Assembly: GCA_025351525.1 (NCBI GenBank) | Contig: JANXVV010000071.1 | Location: forward strand, 1-21,202 | Length of the DNA stretch: 21,202 nucleotides | Reading direction: 5' to 3' | Source: Humisphaera sp. | Lineage (GTDB): Bacteria > Planctomycetota > Phycisphaerae > Tepidisphaerales > Tepidisphaeraceae | Part shown: piece by piece, positions 13,976 through 20,892 of the stretch | How positions within the stretch are numbered: position 1 is the stretch's first letter | Layout of the letters: every line of letters starts with the position of its first letter | The notes under the pieces: generated by a model | Seen by the model: only the letters and a program-made list of their open reading frames with translations | What the model was told of the DNA's origin: nothing | The model's database searches: none | Program-made: the position numbers and the translations under genes

Positions 13976-15343
13976 TCATTTCCCCGCCGACTGATCTTTT
14001 GGCACCGGCTTGCGTAGCCGAAGCACTTTCCGCATCACCCCGCCCACCTTCGATCGCAACTGCAGGAATCGCAACCGCACTTCCAATTTTTGAAACGACG
14101 GTTCGCGCGGGTCGATCGCCAGGCCGGTTCGCACCCACAGCACCGCCTCTTCGTAACTCCCCAACTGCTCGAACGCGACGGCGAGATTATACATTGCCAT
14201 CAGATGTTCCGGATCGCACCGCAGCGCCTGTCGGCTGGCGGCAATGCCGTCGTCATAGCGATCGCCGTGAAAATGGGCCACCGCCAGATTCTGCCAGGCG
14301 TTGGCGTTGTCGGGTTCTTTTTCGGTCAACCGTTTGAGACAGACGACCGCCGTGGATGTCTCGCCGCAATCGAGCAGAAGATTCGACAGGTCCAGCATCA
14401 TCTGCGGATCTTCGGGCACCAGCAGATGCTCATTGCGCAGATGCCGGCGGGCTTTTTCCGCATCGTGCCGTTCGTGATAGATACGGCCCAGATGCAGATG
14501 CGCGCCGGGATACGTCGGATCCAGTTGAAGCACTTTGAGAAATGCGTTGATCGCCTCATCGGGGTGCGCGGTTTCAAGCAGCCAGCGCCCATGGCAATAA
14601 TGGCTGGAGGGATGTTCCGGCGACAACTCGATCGCCCGGCGAAATTTCTCGCCCGCCTCTTCCAGCCGATCCATTTCCATCAGCAGTTCACCCAGATCGA
14701 GCAGCGTCTCGGTATCACCCGGATTTTGTCGAAGTTCAAACAGATAATGCTGTCGGGCTTTATCCAGCTTCCCTTTGCTGCGATGGGCCTCGGCGATGCG
14801 GAGGTGCACTTCCGGGTGTTGATCGTCCAGATCGAGCGATTTCTGCCAGCAGTAAAGGGCTTTGTCGAACAGGCCGCGATCGAAGAGGCTGAGCCCGATG
14901 TTGTAATAGCACTCCGGGCATTCCTCTTTGTATTGCCGGGCGGTGTAGAACATTTCCTCGGCCTTTTCGTGATCGCCGAGTTGCCGATAAATGTCGATGC
15001 GGGTGCAATAGGAGGGCTCATAGCTGGAGTCGATCGCCTCGATCTGCTCGAACGTTTTCAAGGCATCCTGGTGATGCCCGACGCGGGCCAGATCGGCCCC
15101 GAGATGGCTGAGGGCATCCACATCTTCCGGGTCGATTTCCAGGGCCTGCCGATACGCCTTGACCGCTTCATCGAAGCGCTGCATTTCATCGAGTGTCAAA
15201 CCGATGTTGAAGAACCAACCGGCGTTGTACGGATTGAGCGACACCGCCTCCTGAAGCTCATCCAAAGCTTCGGACCACTTCCGCTGATCGAAGAGCTCCT
15301 TGGCCCGTTCGACGCGCTGCTCGGCATCGTACCAGTCGTTCAT
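13976..15343 (-). CDS. Tetratricopeptide-repeat protein (twelve TPRs)
   Basis: Protein of 455 residues made of about twelve contiguous 34-residue TPR units from residue 6 to about 413, a superhelical scaffold for protein-protein contacts. Typical units contain AGWFFNIGLTLDEMQRFDEA and a final proline such as ALEIDPED. No signal peptide or membrane helix is present. The tail, about 414-455, is strongly basic and partly amphipathic (LRSKVGGVMRKVLRLRKPV), so it could bind a membrane or nucleic acid. I chose ATG 15343 (MNDWYDAEQ), preceded by AAGGTG at eight bases; the frame stays open up to 15451 only because it runs into repeat C2, and that extension has no family-like sequence. It is divergent from the HEAT-repeat gene. 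The partner is unknown. Confidence 0.88.
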   Translation of the reverse strand: MNDWYDAEQRVERAKELFDQRKWSEALDELQEAVSLNPYNAGWFFNIGLTLDEMQRFDEAVKAYRQALEIDPEDVDALSHLGADLARVGHHQDALKTFEQIEAIDSSYEPSYCTRIDIYRQLGDHEKAEEMFYTARQYKEECPECYYNIGLSLFDRGLFDKALYCWQKSLDLDDQHPEVHLRIAEAHRSKGKLDKARQHYLFELRQNPGDTETLLDLGELLMEMDRLEEAGEKFRRAIELSPEHPSSHYCHGRWLLETAHPDEAINAFLKVLQLDPTYPGAHLHLGRIYHERHDAEKARRHLRNEHLLVPEDPQMMLDLSNLLLDCGETSTAVVCLKRLTEKEPDNANAWQNLAVAHFHGDRYDDGIAASRQALRCDPEHLMAMYNLAVAFEQLGSYEEAVLWVRTGLAIDPREPSFQKLEVRLRFLQLRSKVGGVMRKVLRLRKPVPKDQSAGK

Positions 15344-15389
15344 GGGGCGAACACCTTGAAAGAAAACCAACTTCGCGCGGCGGTTCAGT

Positions 15390-15456
15390 CTGGATTGTGG
15401 CGTAGGCTTCCAGCCTGCAATCCAAGTGCTGGCTGGAAGCCTACACCACAATCCAG
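15390..15456. repeat. Family C inverted repeat, copy C2
   Basis: Arms 15390-15415 and 15431-15456 (26 bases, one mismatch) enclose a 15-base interior. Each arm contains GTAGGCTTCCAGCC and thus the GGCT TCC AGCC hairpin of the family. The outer end extends the family consensus with CTGGATTGTGG. It lies about 45 bases upstream of the TPR start codon and produces a false N-terminal extension of that frame. Confidence 0.87.
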
Positions 15457-15628
15457 CGGGCGATACTCTACCTATACGCCGCCGCCGTTCGCAAGTGCGT
15501 AATCTTCAGTTGAAGGCTCAAATCGTGAAAAAGTAAGCGGCCCGGAACACTCTGCGCCGGAATTGTTGCCTGTGAGGGGCTTAAGACACTTTGAAGCGAG
15601 TTCAAAATACGTTAACTTTGCCGCTCCC

Positions 15629-15713
15629 CGGCATTGGGTCGCGGGACGGGGTTATTTCCCTCAGCAAAGGCGTGGCGGTCCCGCAGAGCCGAGGCAAACC
15701 GAGATACAGGCCG
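15629..15713 (+). promoter_or_regulatory. Structured 5' leader of the HEAT-repeat gene, candidate cis-acting RNA
   Basis: A perfect seven-base stem, GCGGGAC (15641-15647) with GTCCCGC (15678-15684), encloses a possible GGG/CCC hairpin and the unpaired word AGCAAAGGCGTGGC. A four-base outer pairing CGGC (15629-15632) with GCCG (15710-15713) could close the element around GAGGCAAACC. The words GCAAAG and GGCAAACC recall the conserved loops of the c-di-GMP riboswitch, but their order and spacing differ, so no class is assigned. It ends just before the small ATG frame at 15716. Confidence 0.3.
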
Positions 15714-15738
15714 AAATGAAGGTCGAAAAGGCGCGATA

Positions 15739-18027
15739 GTGGCCGGTTTTCGCTGGATGCGGACTCCCCTGCTTGCCGCAGCGATCGCCGCTGCGGCAAC
15801 GGTGTCCGTGCGCACCCCTCTATCGCCCGCGCAAGAAGCCCCACCGGCTGCCGTGCCGTTGCCACCCTCACCGGTGGAAACTCCGGAACAAGCCATCCAG
15901 CGCGACCTCACCCAACAGTCGGCGATTCTATCCAATCCCAATTCCAGGCCCGAGCAGCGCGAACAGGCCGCCGAGCGATTGGTATTGCGACAGCGCGCGG
16001 ATGCCCGTGAAATTTTATTCAGAATACTTCGCGATCCCGACCGTCCCGCGCAGATTGCGGTGGCCAAAGCCCTGTCCGGCGATGCCCGGCCCGATCCGCG
16101 ATTCATCGCGCCGCTGCTCTCGCTCATGGGGCGCGATCGCGTCGCCACCGAAGCCGCCGTCAACGCCCTGACCAATTATGGCGACAATCCGGACGTGCTC
16201 AACGACCTGATTATTTTCGCCGGCAGCGCAACCCAGGTCCCCAACTCGCGCGAAGCCGCCATCCGGGGCATCGGAACTTTCGTCAGGAAAAACGCGGCGG
16301 GATTTCTCATCGGTCTGACCAACGGCACTGAGGAAGACCCGCAGATCCGAAAAGCCGCCACCAACGCACTGTCCGATATGACCGGCCTCCAGCAGATCGG
16401 CAGCGATATACAGCAGTGGAACGCCTGGTGGGCCGCCGCCGTCAACCAACCCGAGCGCGATTGGGAGGCCGCCCAATTCCGCAATCGAGCCGGGCATTAC
16501 GCGCAAGTCAAACGCGAAAGCCAACGGCTTACGGACCACATCAAAACACTGCTCGACCGCGACTATCAGCGCGTGCCGGAAATCCAACGAACCGATGTGA
16601 CGCTTACCTGGCTTAAAGACACCGTCCCGGCGATCCGCGTGGTGGGTGCCGACAAAGTGCTCGATGAAAAGCTTCTCGGAAATCGAATCCCGCCGATCAT
16701 CATTGAGCAACTGCGCGGCATGATCGGCGATAGCGCCGTCGAAGTCCGGCAAGTGGTGATCAACGCCTTGCGCGAAATCAATGACGCGGCTTCGGTCGAT
16801 CCACTGCTCGCGCAGCTCGCGGTCGAAACCGATCCCGATGTAAAAATCGTCATCGCCTCGACTCTCGCACGGCTGCAACAGATCAAATCGGTGGATGCGA
16901 TTTTGCTGCTGCTGAACGGCCCCGCCACGCGCGTCGCTGAAGCCGCCGCCGAAGCGTTGAGCGACCTCGGTGAACCGATCCGCAAAGACCCGGCGATCAC
17001 CGCGAAGGTGTCGATCAGTCTGCGGGCCAAACTCGAAATGATCGGCGATAAACCCGGCACGGAGAACCTTCGAGGATACATCCTCGAAGCTTTGGCGCAG
17101 CTGCATGATGCGTCGATGCTTCGCATCTTTAGCCGGGCTCTGGATGTGAACGATGCGCGTAACTCGGTAAAGATCAGAATCGCCGCCTGCCGCGGGTTGG
17201 GCAACATGGTCGAGATCAACGACAAGGAGCAGGCTGCGACGGATCTGGTGGGCACACTTCGGCGCGATCCCGACGCCGCCGTGCGATTGGAGGCGGCGAA
17301 GGCTCTGGGGAATGTCGGCACATTCAATCAGGCCGAGGCGCTGTACGATCAAACCACCGCGCGCGAGAATGACCGAACCGTCCGCGATGCCGCGTGGAAG
17401 GTTCTGACGTCTCTGTTCACCCGCCCGGAAACCACCGCGAATGTTTTGCTGAGCAACTGGGCAGAAAAATTCAAGGATTCGGCCGCGCTGAAACTCGATC
17501 CGAAAAAGCGCGTTGAAGTCTTGCAGAAGCGGATCATTGTTTTGCAGGCCGCGCGCGACAAACTGATTGTGGACGCCCGCGTGAATCCGCAGGCGGCGCA
17601 GACGCTGGCGGGAGTTCATCAAAACATCGGCGAGACGCTCATGTCCCTGGAACAATGGGACAAGTCCGCCGCCAGCTTCCGCGCGGCGATGGCTTACTGG
17701 CTCGCCAACCGAGGCGCGCCCGCCACGCTGGCCCAGTTGAGCGAACAGCTCATGCGGTCGTTGCTTCGTTCGGGCAGTTACCCTGAAGCCGTGCAGTTCG
17801 CGGGCGATCGAATCTTGGCCGATCCGCAGGAACAGGGAGACATGGGCTACCTGATCCGCACGGAAGTGGAACGCCTGATGAATTCCGCAAAATCCGGCGA
17901 CTTGAAAAACGCGGGGACGCTGATCGACGAGGCCGAGAAAATGCAGCCGCCGTTGAAAGACCCGTATGCCGAGACGCTCCGAAAAAATCGCGACGTCATC
18001 CGCCAAAGAATTTCCGCCCAAGGCTGA
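15739..18027 (+). CDS. Exported HEAT-repeat protein with TPR-like C-terminus
   Basis: Large scaffold protein, 762 residues from GTG 15739. The N-terminus VAGFRWMRTPLLAAAIAAA is a signal peptide or anchor, followed by a proline/alanine-rich linker. The central part, roughly residues 85-560, is a series of HEAT-like helical pairs (for example AIAVAKALSGDARPDPRF and AAVRLEAAKALGNVGT). The end, about 590-740, looks TPR-like (NIGETLMSLEQWDKSAASFR). It probably assembles proteins in the periplasm or at the membrane; no catalytic motif is seen. Start choice: AAAAGG lies seven bases before GTG 15739; ATG 15757 is an alternative. The frame remains open to 15634, but that stretch is the structured leader. 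A seven-codon frame MKVEKAR (15716-15739) ends TAGTG on the start codon, which would couple its translation to this gene. Confidence 0.85.
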   Translation: MAGFRWMRTPLLAAAIAAAATVSVRTPLSPAQEAPPAAVPLPPSPVETPEQAIQRDLTQQSAILSNPNSRPEQREQAAERLVLRQRADAREILFRILRDPDRPAQIAVAKALSGDARPDPRFIAPLLSLMGRDRVATEAAVNALTNYGDNPDVLNDLIIFAGSATQVPNSREAAIRGIGTFVRKNAAGFLIGLTNGTEEDPQIRKAATNALSDMTGLQQIGSDIQQWNAWWAAAVNQPERDWEAAQFRNRAGHYAQVKRESQRLTDHIKTLLDRDYQRVPEIQRTDVTLTWLKDTVPAIRVVGADKVLDEKLLGNRIPPIIIEQLRGMIGDSAVEVRQVVINALREINDAASVDPLLAQLAVETDPDVKIVIASTLARLQQIKSVDAILLLLNGPATRVAEAAAEALSDLGEPIRKDPAITAKVSISLRAKLEMIGDKPGTENLRGYILEALAQLHDASMLRIFSRALDVNDARNSVKIRIAACRGLGNMVEINDKEQAATDLVGTLRRDPDAAVRLEAAKALGNVGTFNQAEALYDQTTARENDRTVRDAAWKVLTSLFTRPETTANVLLSNWAEKFKDSAALKLDPKKRVEVLQKRIIVLQAARDKLIVDARVNPQAAQTLAGVHQNIGETLMSLEQWDKSAASFRAAMAYWLANRGAPATLAQLSEQLMRSLLRSGSYPEAVQFAGDRILADPQEQGDMGYLIRTEVERLMNSAKSGDLKNAGTLIDEAEKMQPPLKDPYAETLRKNRDVIRQRISAQG

Positions 18028-18036
18028 ACCCGACTT

Positions 18037-18101
18037 TTGTGGTGCGGGCTTCCAGCCTGCTTCCGACTCGCCGAATTGCTGGCTGGAAGCCCGCACCACA
18101 A
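18037..18101. repeat. Family C inverted repeat, copy C3
   Basis: Perfect 21-base arms, 18037-18057 and 18081-18101, with a 23-base interior. The arm reads TTGTGGTGCGGGCTTCCAGC plus one C and contains the hairpin GGGCTTCCAGCC of the family. It begins ten bases after the HEAT gene stop, in front of the hypothetical gene at 18151 on the same strand. Confidence 0.88.
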
Positions 18102-18150
18102 TTCAAATTAACCTGGTACGGATCATTCCCCCGTCGGTTACCCTACCCGA

Positions 18151-18627
18151 ATGCCCGAGATTGAAACCGATCGCCTGCTGCTCATCATCACCGGCGTACA
18201 GTTGAAAGCCGAGCTGGGCGACCGCCCGCTGGCGTACCGGATCGAGGCCGAAATTCGCCGCCTTCTCGATGAACTGCTTGAAAAACCCGCGCCGGGTGAA
18301 TTGCCGGCGCTCGTGCCGGTCGTGTTGAGCGATGTGTATTTTTTGAACAACGACGCAATTCAAAATCGCCCGTTCATCGCCATCGGCGGTCCCGGCATGA
18401 ACATGGTCTCCGCCAGTCTCGTCGAGGAATTGCCCACCGCGCTCACCATCGAAAACGTGCTCGTCGTGCAGATGGATCTCGATCTTAAAGACCTGCGCTG
18501 TTCGGTCTGGGGAATGGATCATCTGTCCACCGTCCGCGCGGTCGAGACGTTCATCGTGAAAGGTTACCTCGAAACATTCGTAAAAGGCGTGGTGGAAAAA
18601 CAAAAGGCGGAACCCGCAGGCGAGTGA
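18151..18627 (+). CDS. Hypothetical protein, unrecognised
   Basis: Protein of 158 residues that I do not recognise. It has no signal peptide or clear membrane helix, so it is probably cytosolic. Residues 1-70 are alternating strands and charged helices (DRLLLIITGVQLKAELGDRP). Residues about 72-85 carry a glycine-rich turn, RPFIAIGGPGMNM, and residues about 115-150 a helical segment, HLSTVRAVETFIVKGYLETF. Codon use agrees with neighbouring genes and the frame is uninterrupted, so it is very likely a real gene. ATG 18151 has no Shine-Dalgarno sequence; TACCCT lies six bases upstream (18139-18144), which might allow a leaderless message. Repeats C3 and C4 flank it on both sides. Confidence 0.75.
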   Translation: MPEIETDRLLLIITGVQLKAELGDRPLAYRIEAEIRRLLDELLEKPAPGELPALVPVVLSDVYFLNNDAIQNRPFIAIGGPGMNMVSASLVEELPTALTIENVLVVQMDLDLKDLRCSVWGMDHLSTVRAVETFIVKGYLETFVKGVVEKQKAEPAGE

Positions 18628-18657
18628 TTTTGAAGTAGTGGTTCGGTACTGAAAAGA

Positions 18658-18724
18658 GGTGGCAAGGGCGGCTCGCCCGTGCATCAATTTGGCCGGAAAG
18701 CACGGGCGAGACGCCCATGCCACC
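18658..18724. repeat. Family C variant inverted repeat, copy C4
   Basis: Arms 18658-18682 and 18700-18724 (25 bases, two mismatches) flank a 17-base interior. The outer end GGTGGCA is that of family C, but the core is GGGCGGCTCGCCC, closer to the GCTCGC core of family B. It lies 30 bases after the hypothetical gene, immediately before a family A half copy. Confidence 0.83.
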
Positions 18725-18740
18725 AGTCATTAAAAAGACC

Positions 18741-18761
18741 CTCTTTGCGTCTTTGCGCCCG
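18741..18761 (-). repeat. Solo arm of family A repeat
   Basis: These 21 bases are the exact reverse complement of 3080-3100, the outer edge of the family A element. No second arm is found nearby. It begins 17 bases after repeat C4, in the gap of 210 bases between the convergent hypothetical and BamE-like genes. Confidence 0.75.
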
Positions 18762-18837
18762 TATTCAATTCCATGCCCACAATACACGTTTAGAGTTCTC
18801 GAAGTCCCTCTGTCGCCACCCGTTCCGGAGCCTGCCG

Positions 18838-19176
18838 TCACCCCCCGATAATCTCAACCCCCACCACGCGATCCTCATCAAACTGAACGGCCATTGCGGA
18901 ATGTCGCCGCACGTCAAAAGGGTAGTACCAGGTGTCAGCCATCCAGTAGGTGGGTGAAGCAGGCTGGGCGTCGATCGTTCCCGCGGCGGGAGGGGGACCG
19001 AGCAGACGGGCCACATCTTTTTTCGTATGCCCAACGATCGTTCTGCGCAACTGACTTGGATCGGCATGAAGGACGGGGTCACGTTTCGATGGAACCAGCA
19101 GGCCGACCCATTCTCTTGCCAGCCCGGCTGTGAAAGCCAGCCCACCGATCCATGAATTGACTGCGAATAACGGCAT
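18838..19176 (-). CDS. Small BamE/SmpA-like domain protein
   Basis: Protein of 112 residues with ATG 19176, preceded by GGAG at ten bases. A moderately hydrophobic N-terminus (about 3-29, LFAVNSWIGGLAFTAGLA) may be an uncleaved anchor, although it contains an Arg-Glu pair. Residues about 41-110 follow the SmpA/OmlA (BamE-like) pattern: a helix IVGHTKKDVARLLGPP, a loop, then strands TWYYPFD and MAVQFDEDRVVGVEII. Such domains occur in small envelope proteins; the BamE lipobox cysteine is absent here, so it is not an ordinary BamE lipoprotein. It starts 37 bases after the methyltransferase stop on the same strand, so the two probably share a transcript. An earlier start at 19248 would overlap the methyltransferase and is less likely. 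Fold call is moderate, function open. Confidence 0.68.
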   Translation of the reverse strand: MPLFAVNSWIGGLAFTAGLAREWVGLLVPSKRDPVLHADPSQLRRTIVGHTKKDVARLLGPPPAAGTIDAQPASPTYWMADTWYYPFDVRRHSAMAVQFDEDRVVGVEIIGG

Positions 19177-19213
19177 CGTGGTGAATCTCCACGAGAGATA
19201 CGATGACAACCCT

Positions 19214-19930
19214 CTAAACGTTCCGATTCTTTTGCCCGGCCAGCACAAATCGATGCCCGAAATGCCGGTGATACCTGGTGAACTGAATCCCGGCCCGATC
19301 GCGCAGAGCCATCACTTCAGCCTGATTAAAGGACTGCCCGACGCTTACCCGGGCATCATGCCGCACCATCGGATTGGAGCCGCATGTGAACAGGGTGGCC
19401 CACGCATACGCACGGCGATTGCGGATCAGGTCGGCGACGATCAACCCCCGGCTTGCCAGTCGCGCCATGGTGGCCAACACGCGTATAATGGAATCATCGT
19501 CCAGATGATGCAGGAACATCGAGGTGAGTACATAGTCGAAGCTGTCGGAGGCAAAGGGAAGATCGAACACATCCGCCTGAACGATGCTGAGGCGGGCGTC
19601 GGGCGGGCCTTCCGCCGCCGTGTGGGCGGTGACGGCGTGGCGATCCACCCCGACGATCCGCACGTCCCAGCCGCGCCGATCCGCCCAGCGCAAAATCGCG
19701 CGGGGAACATCCGCCGAGCCCGTCGCCAGATCGAGCAGGCGAATCTTCGTGCCCCTGGGCCAGGTTCGACTGAATATTTCCAGATGATGCAATGTCGCCC
19801 GCGTGTAACCGAGCAGCGTGTTGACACGGCGAATGAAGCGGAGGGATTTTTGCAACAGCCGTGGATCGACGGCGTCTTCATCCATCCATTCCGGTTCTCG
19901 CCGACGGGTTGAAAGATCGGGGAAAAACAA
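19214..19930 (-). CDS. Class I SAM-dependent methyltransferase
   Basis: Cytosolic methyltransferase, 238 residues from TTG 19930. The SAM site is clear: motif I IRLLDLATGSADVPRAIL, acidic motif II VGVDRHAV, then VQADVFDLPFASDSFDYVLT and the helix SMFLHHLDDD. The N-terminal TRRREPEWMDEDAVDP segment is typical of the UbiE/UbiG-like enzymes seen in planctomycetes. The acceptor is unknown, since no biosynthetic cluster is adjacent. Start choice: the frame is open to ATG 19993, but codons there (AGA, GTA, ATA) are unlike the rest of the gene, that ATG touches repeat C5 and has no Shine-Dalgarno sequence. TTG 19930 has AGGA six bases upstream. Met at residue 16 of this form (WMDED) is a third option but would drop conserved residues. 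Confidence 0.85.
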   Translation of the reverse strand: MFFPDLSTRRREPEWMDEDAVDPRLLQKSLRFIRRVNTLLGYTRATLHHLEIFSRTWPRGTKIRLLDLATGSADVPRAILRWADRRGWDVRIVGVDRHAVTAHTAAEGPPDARLSIVQADVFDLPFASDSFDYVLTSMFLHHLDDDSIIRVLATMARLASRGLIVADLIRNRRAYAWATLFTCGSNPMVRHDARVSVGQSFNQAEVMALRDRAGIQFTRYHRHFGHRFVLAGQKNRNV

Positions 19931-19994
19931 GAAACGTCCTCTCGAAATATCAGGAAATTGAAGGCATTTCCGAATTTGTATTCTTACTCTCATC

Positions 19995-20102
19995 GTGGCA
20001 CGGGCTTCCAGCCCGTGTTTACGGCTACAAATTTAAATCAATGCTGTAAAACAAGGCATTTGAAGTATGTGGCCGTTAACACGGGCTGGAAGCCCGTGCC
20101 AC
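19995..20102. repeat. Family C inverted repeat, copy C5
   Basis: Perfect 25-base inverted arms, 19995-20019 and 20078-20102, begin GTGGCACGGGCTTCCAGCCC and flank a 58-base AT-rich interior. The arms are the same as those of C1 apart from its last base. It lies between two minus-strand genes, downstream of the exported hypothetical protein and upstream of the methyltransferase. Confidence 0.9.
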
Positions 20103-20125
20103 AATGAAGGGTTAAAACGCATCGT

Positions 20126-20659
20126 TCAAAACTGCTGCGCCTGATCCGGCGGCACCACCACTTTTTCGAGCAGGATATAGTTGTGTCCCTTGTACTCCGT
20201 CACCACCCCCGTGACGCGAAATCGCAGATCGCGGCTGGCCCCGTTCACCGCGTTTTCCATCGCGGCCAAATTCAGATTCGGCAGAATGATCAGCGGCGGA
20301 TCCTGCATCGCCTTGCCATCCGCTTCCAACGCCAATTCCCACTGCTGCCCATCCGCGGTTTTAGTCAGCCGACCGGTGCGATCGACCACGTAAGTTCCTT
20401 CCCGCATCAATCGGGCGGCGGGCGCATTCGGCGCCACCGCCTTGCCCGTCCCCGCATCCATCTTCGGGGAATCCGGCAGCGGTTGCAGCACGCGACCGGT
20501 GTTCACCGGCGGCTTCAACATCGAATTCAACAACTGATCCGGCGAAGGCGCATCCACCCCGGGCTTCGTGGGTTTGGTCGATGGTTCCGCCGGTTTGGTA
20601 TTCTGAGCCGTGGCGATCGAACCGGTCAGCAAAACGATGAGGATGGTCAGTGTTCGCAT
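20126..20659 (-). CDS. Exported hypothetical protein
   Basis: Protein of 177 residues with a clear signal peptide (MRTLTILIVLLTGSIATA, cleavage before Q19). Residues 20-80 are a proline- and lysine-rich linker. Residues about 85-172 form a compact domain with alternating strands (GTYVVDRTGRLTKTADGQQW, LRFRVTGVVTEYKGHNYILL) that looks like a small beta-barrel, perhaps OB-like; this is only an impression from strand pattern. No cysteine or catalytic motif is visible, so it is probably a periplasmic binding or structural protein. AGGAG lies five bases before ATG 20659, a very good start. I do not recognise the family. Repeat B3 separates it from the next upstream gene. Confidence 0.85.
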   Translation of the reverse strand: MRTLTILIVLLTGSIATAQNTKPAEPSTKPTKPGVDAPSPDQLLNSMLKPPVNTGRVLQPLPDSPKMDAGTGKAVAPNAPAARLMREGTYVVDRTGRLTKTADGQQWELALEADGKAMQDPPLIILPNLNLAAMENAVNGASRDLRFRVTGVVTEYKGHNYILLEKVVVPPDQAQQF

Positions 20660-20760
20660 GGATGCTCCTGTGGCGATTCAGGATAGGCAATCCGATGCAA
20701 ATGAAAAGCCGGGGAATTTTTGTCGATGCGAGCTTCCCCTTGGGAGAGAAGTAGATCGAG

Positions 20761-20871
20761 TTATTCAGCCGGGCTGCTTGCGGCCCGTGTCTGACGGCGC
20801 TTTTTTGCCATGGTGCCGCTGGACACAGCTCGTACCGCTGGACACGGGTCGCAAACGACCCGGCTAAATAA
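20761..20871. repeat. Family B inverted repeat, copy B3
   Basis: Arms 20761-20791 and 20841-20871 (31 bases, five mismatches) flank a 49-base interior. The left arm folds as GGGCTG CTTG CGGCCC and the right arm as GGGTCG TTTG CGACCC, so the differences between arms preserve pairing within each arm. It starts at TTATT(C/T)AGCCGG like copy B2. Confidence 0.82.
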
Positions 20872-20892
20872 TGTGGCGGAAAGTTTGATCGA

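Larger units (their letters stand above)
15344..15738. other. Divergent intergenic region between TPR and HEAT genes
   Basis: This 395-base gap holds repeat C2 at its TPR side and a structured leader at its HEAT side. Between them (15457-15628) I see no gene or RNA. TTGAAG at 15591-15596 and TTAACT at 15612-15617 form a weak promoter candidate for the HEAT gene with a short 15-base spacer; it would start a transcript just before the structured segment. Confidence 0.45.

Noticed and set aside
15344..15451. Extension of the TPR protein to ATG 15451
   Set aside because: The extra 36 residues are translated repeat C2; ATG 15343 begins a normal TPR protein and has a plausible ribosome binding site.
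14090..15502. A 470-codon open frame on the plus strand opposite the TPR gene
   Set aside because: The minus strand encodes twelve regular TPRs; the plus frame has no recognisable pattern and is a shadow of those codons.
15629..15713. Assignment of the leader to the c-di-GMP riboswitch class
   Set aside because: Only two short words resemble that class and they occur in the wrong order and spacing; a covariance search would be needed.
16015..18099. A 694-codon open frame on the minus strand opposite the HEAT-repeat gene
   Set aside because: It lies antisense to a gene with clear signal peptide and HEAT pattern; its sequence has no domain pattern, is rich in Arg, Gly and His, and starts inside repeat C3. 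It follows from the GC-rich codon bias of the real gene.
19931..19993. Extension of the methyltransferase to ATG 19993
   Set aside because: Codon use is atypical there, the ATG abuts repeat C5 and has no Shine-Dalgarno site, whereas TTG 19930 has AGGA six bases upstream.
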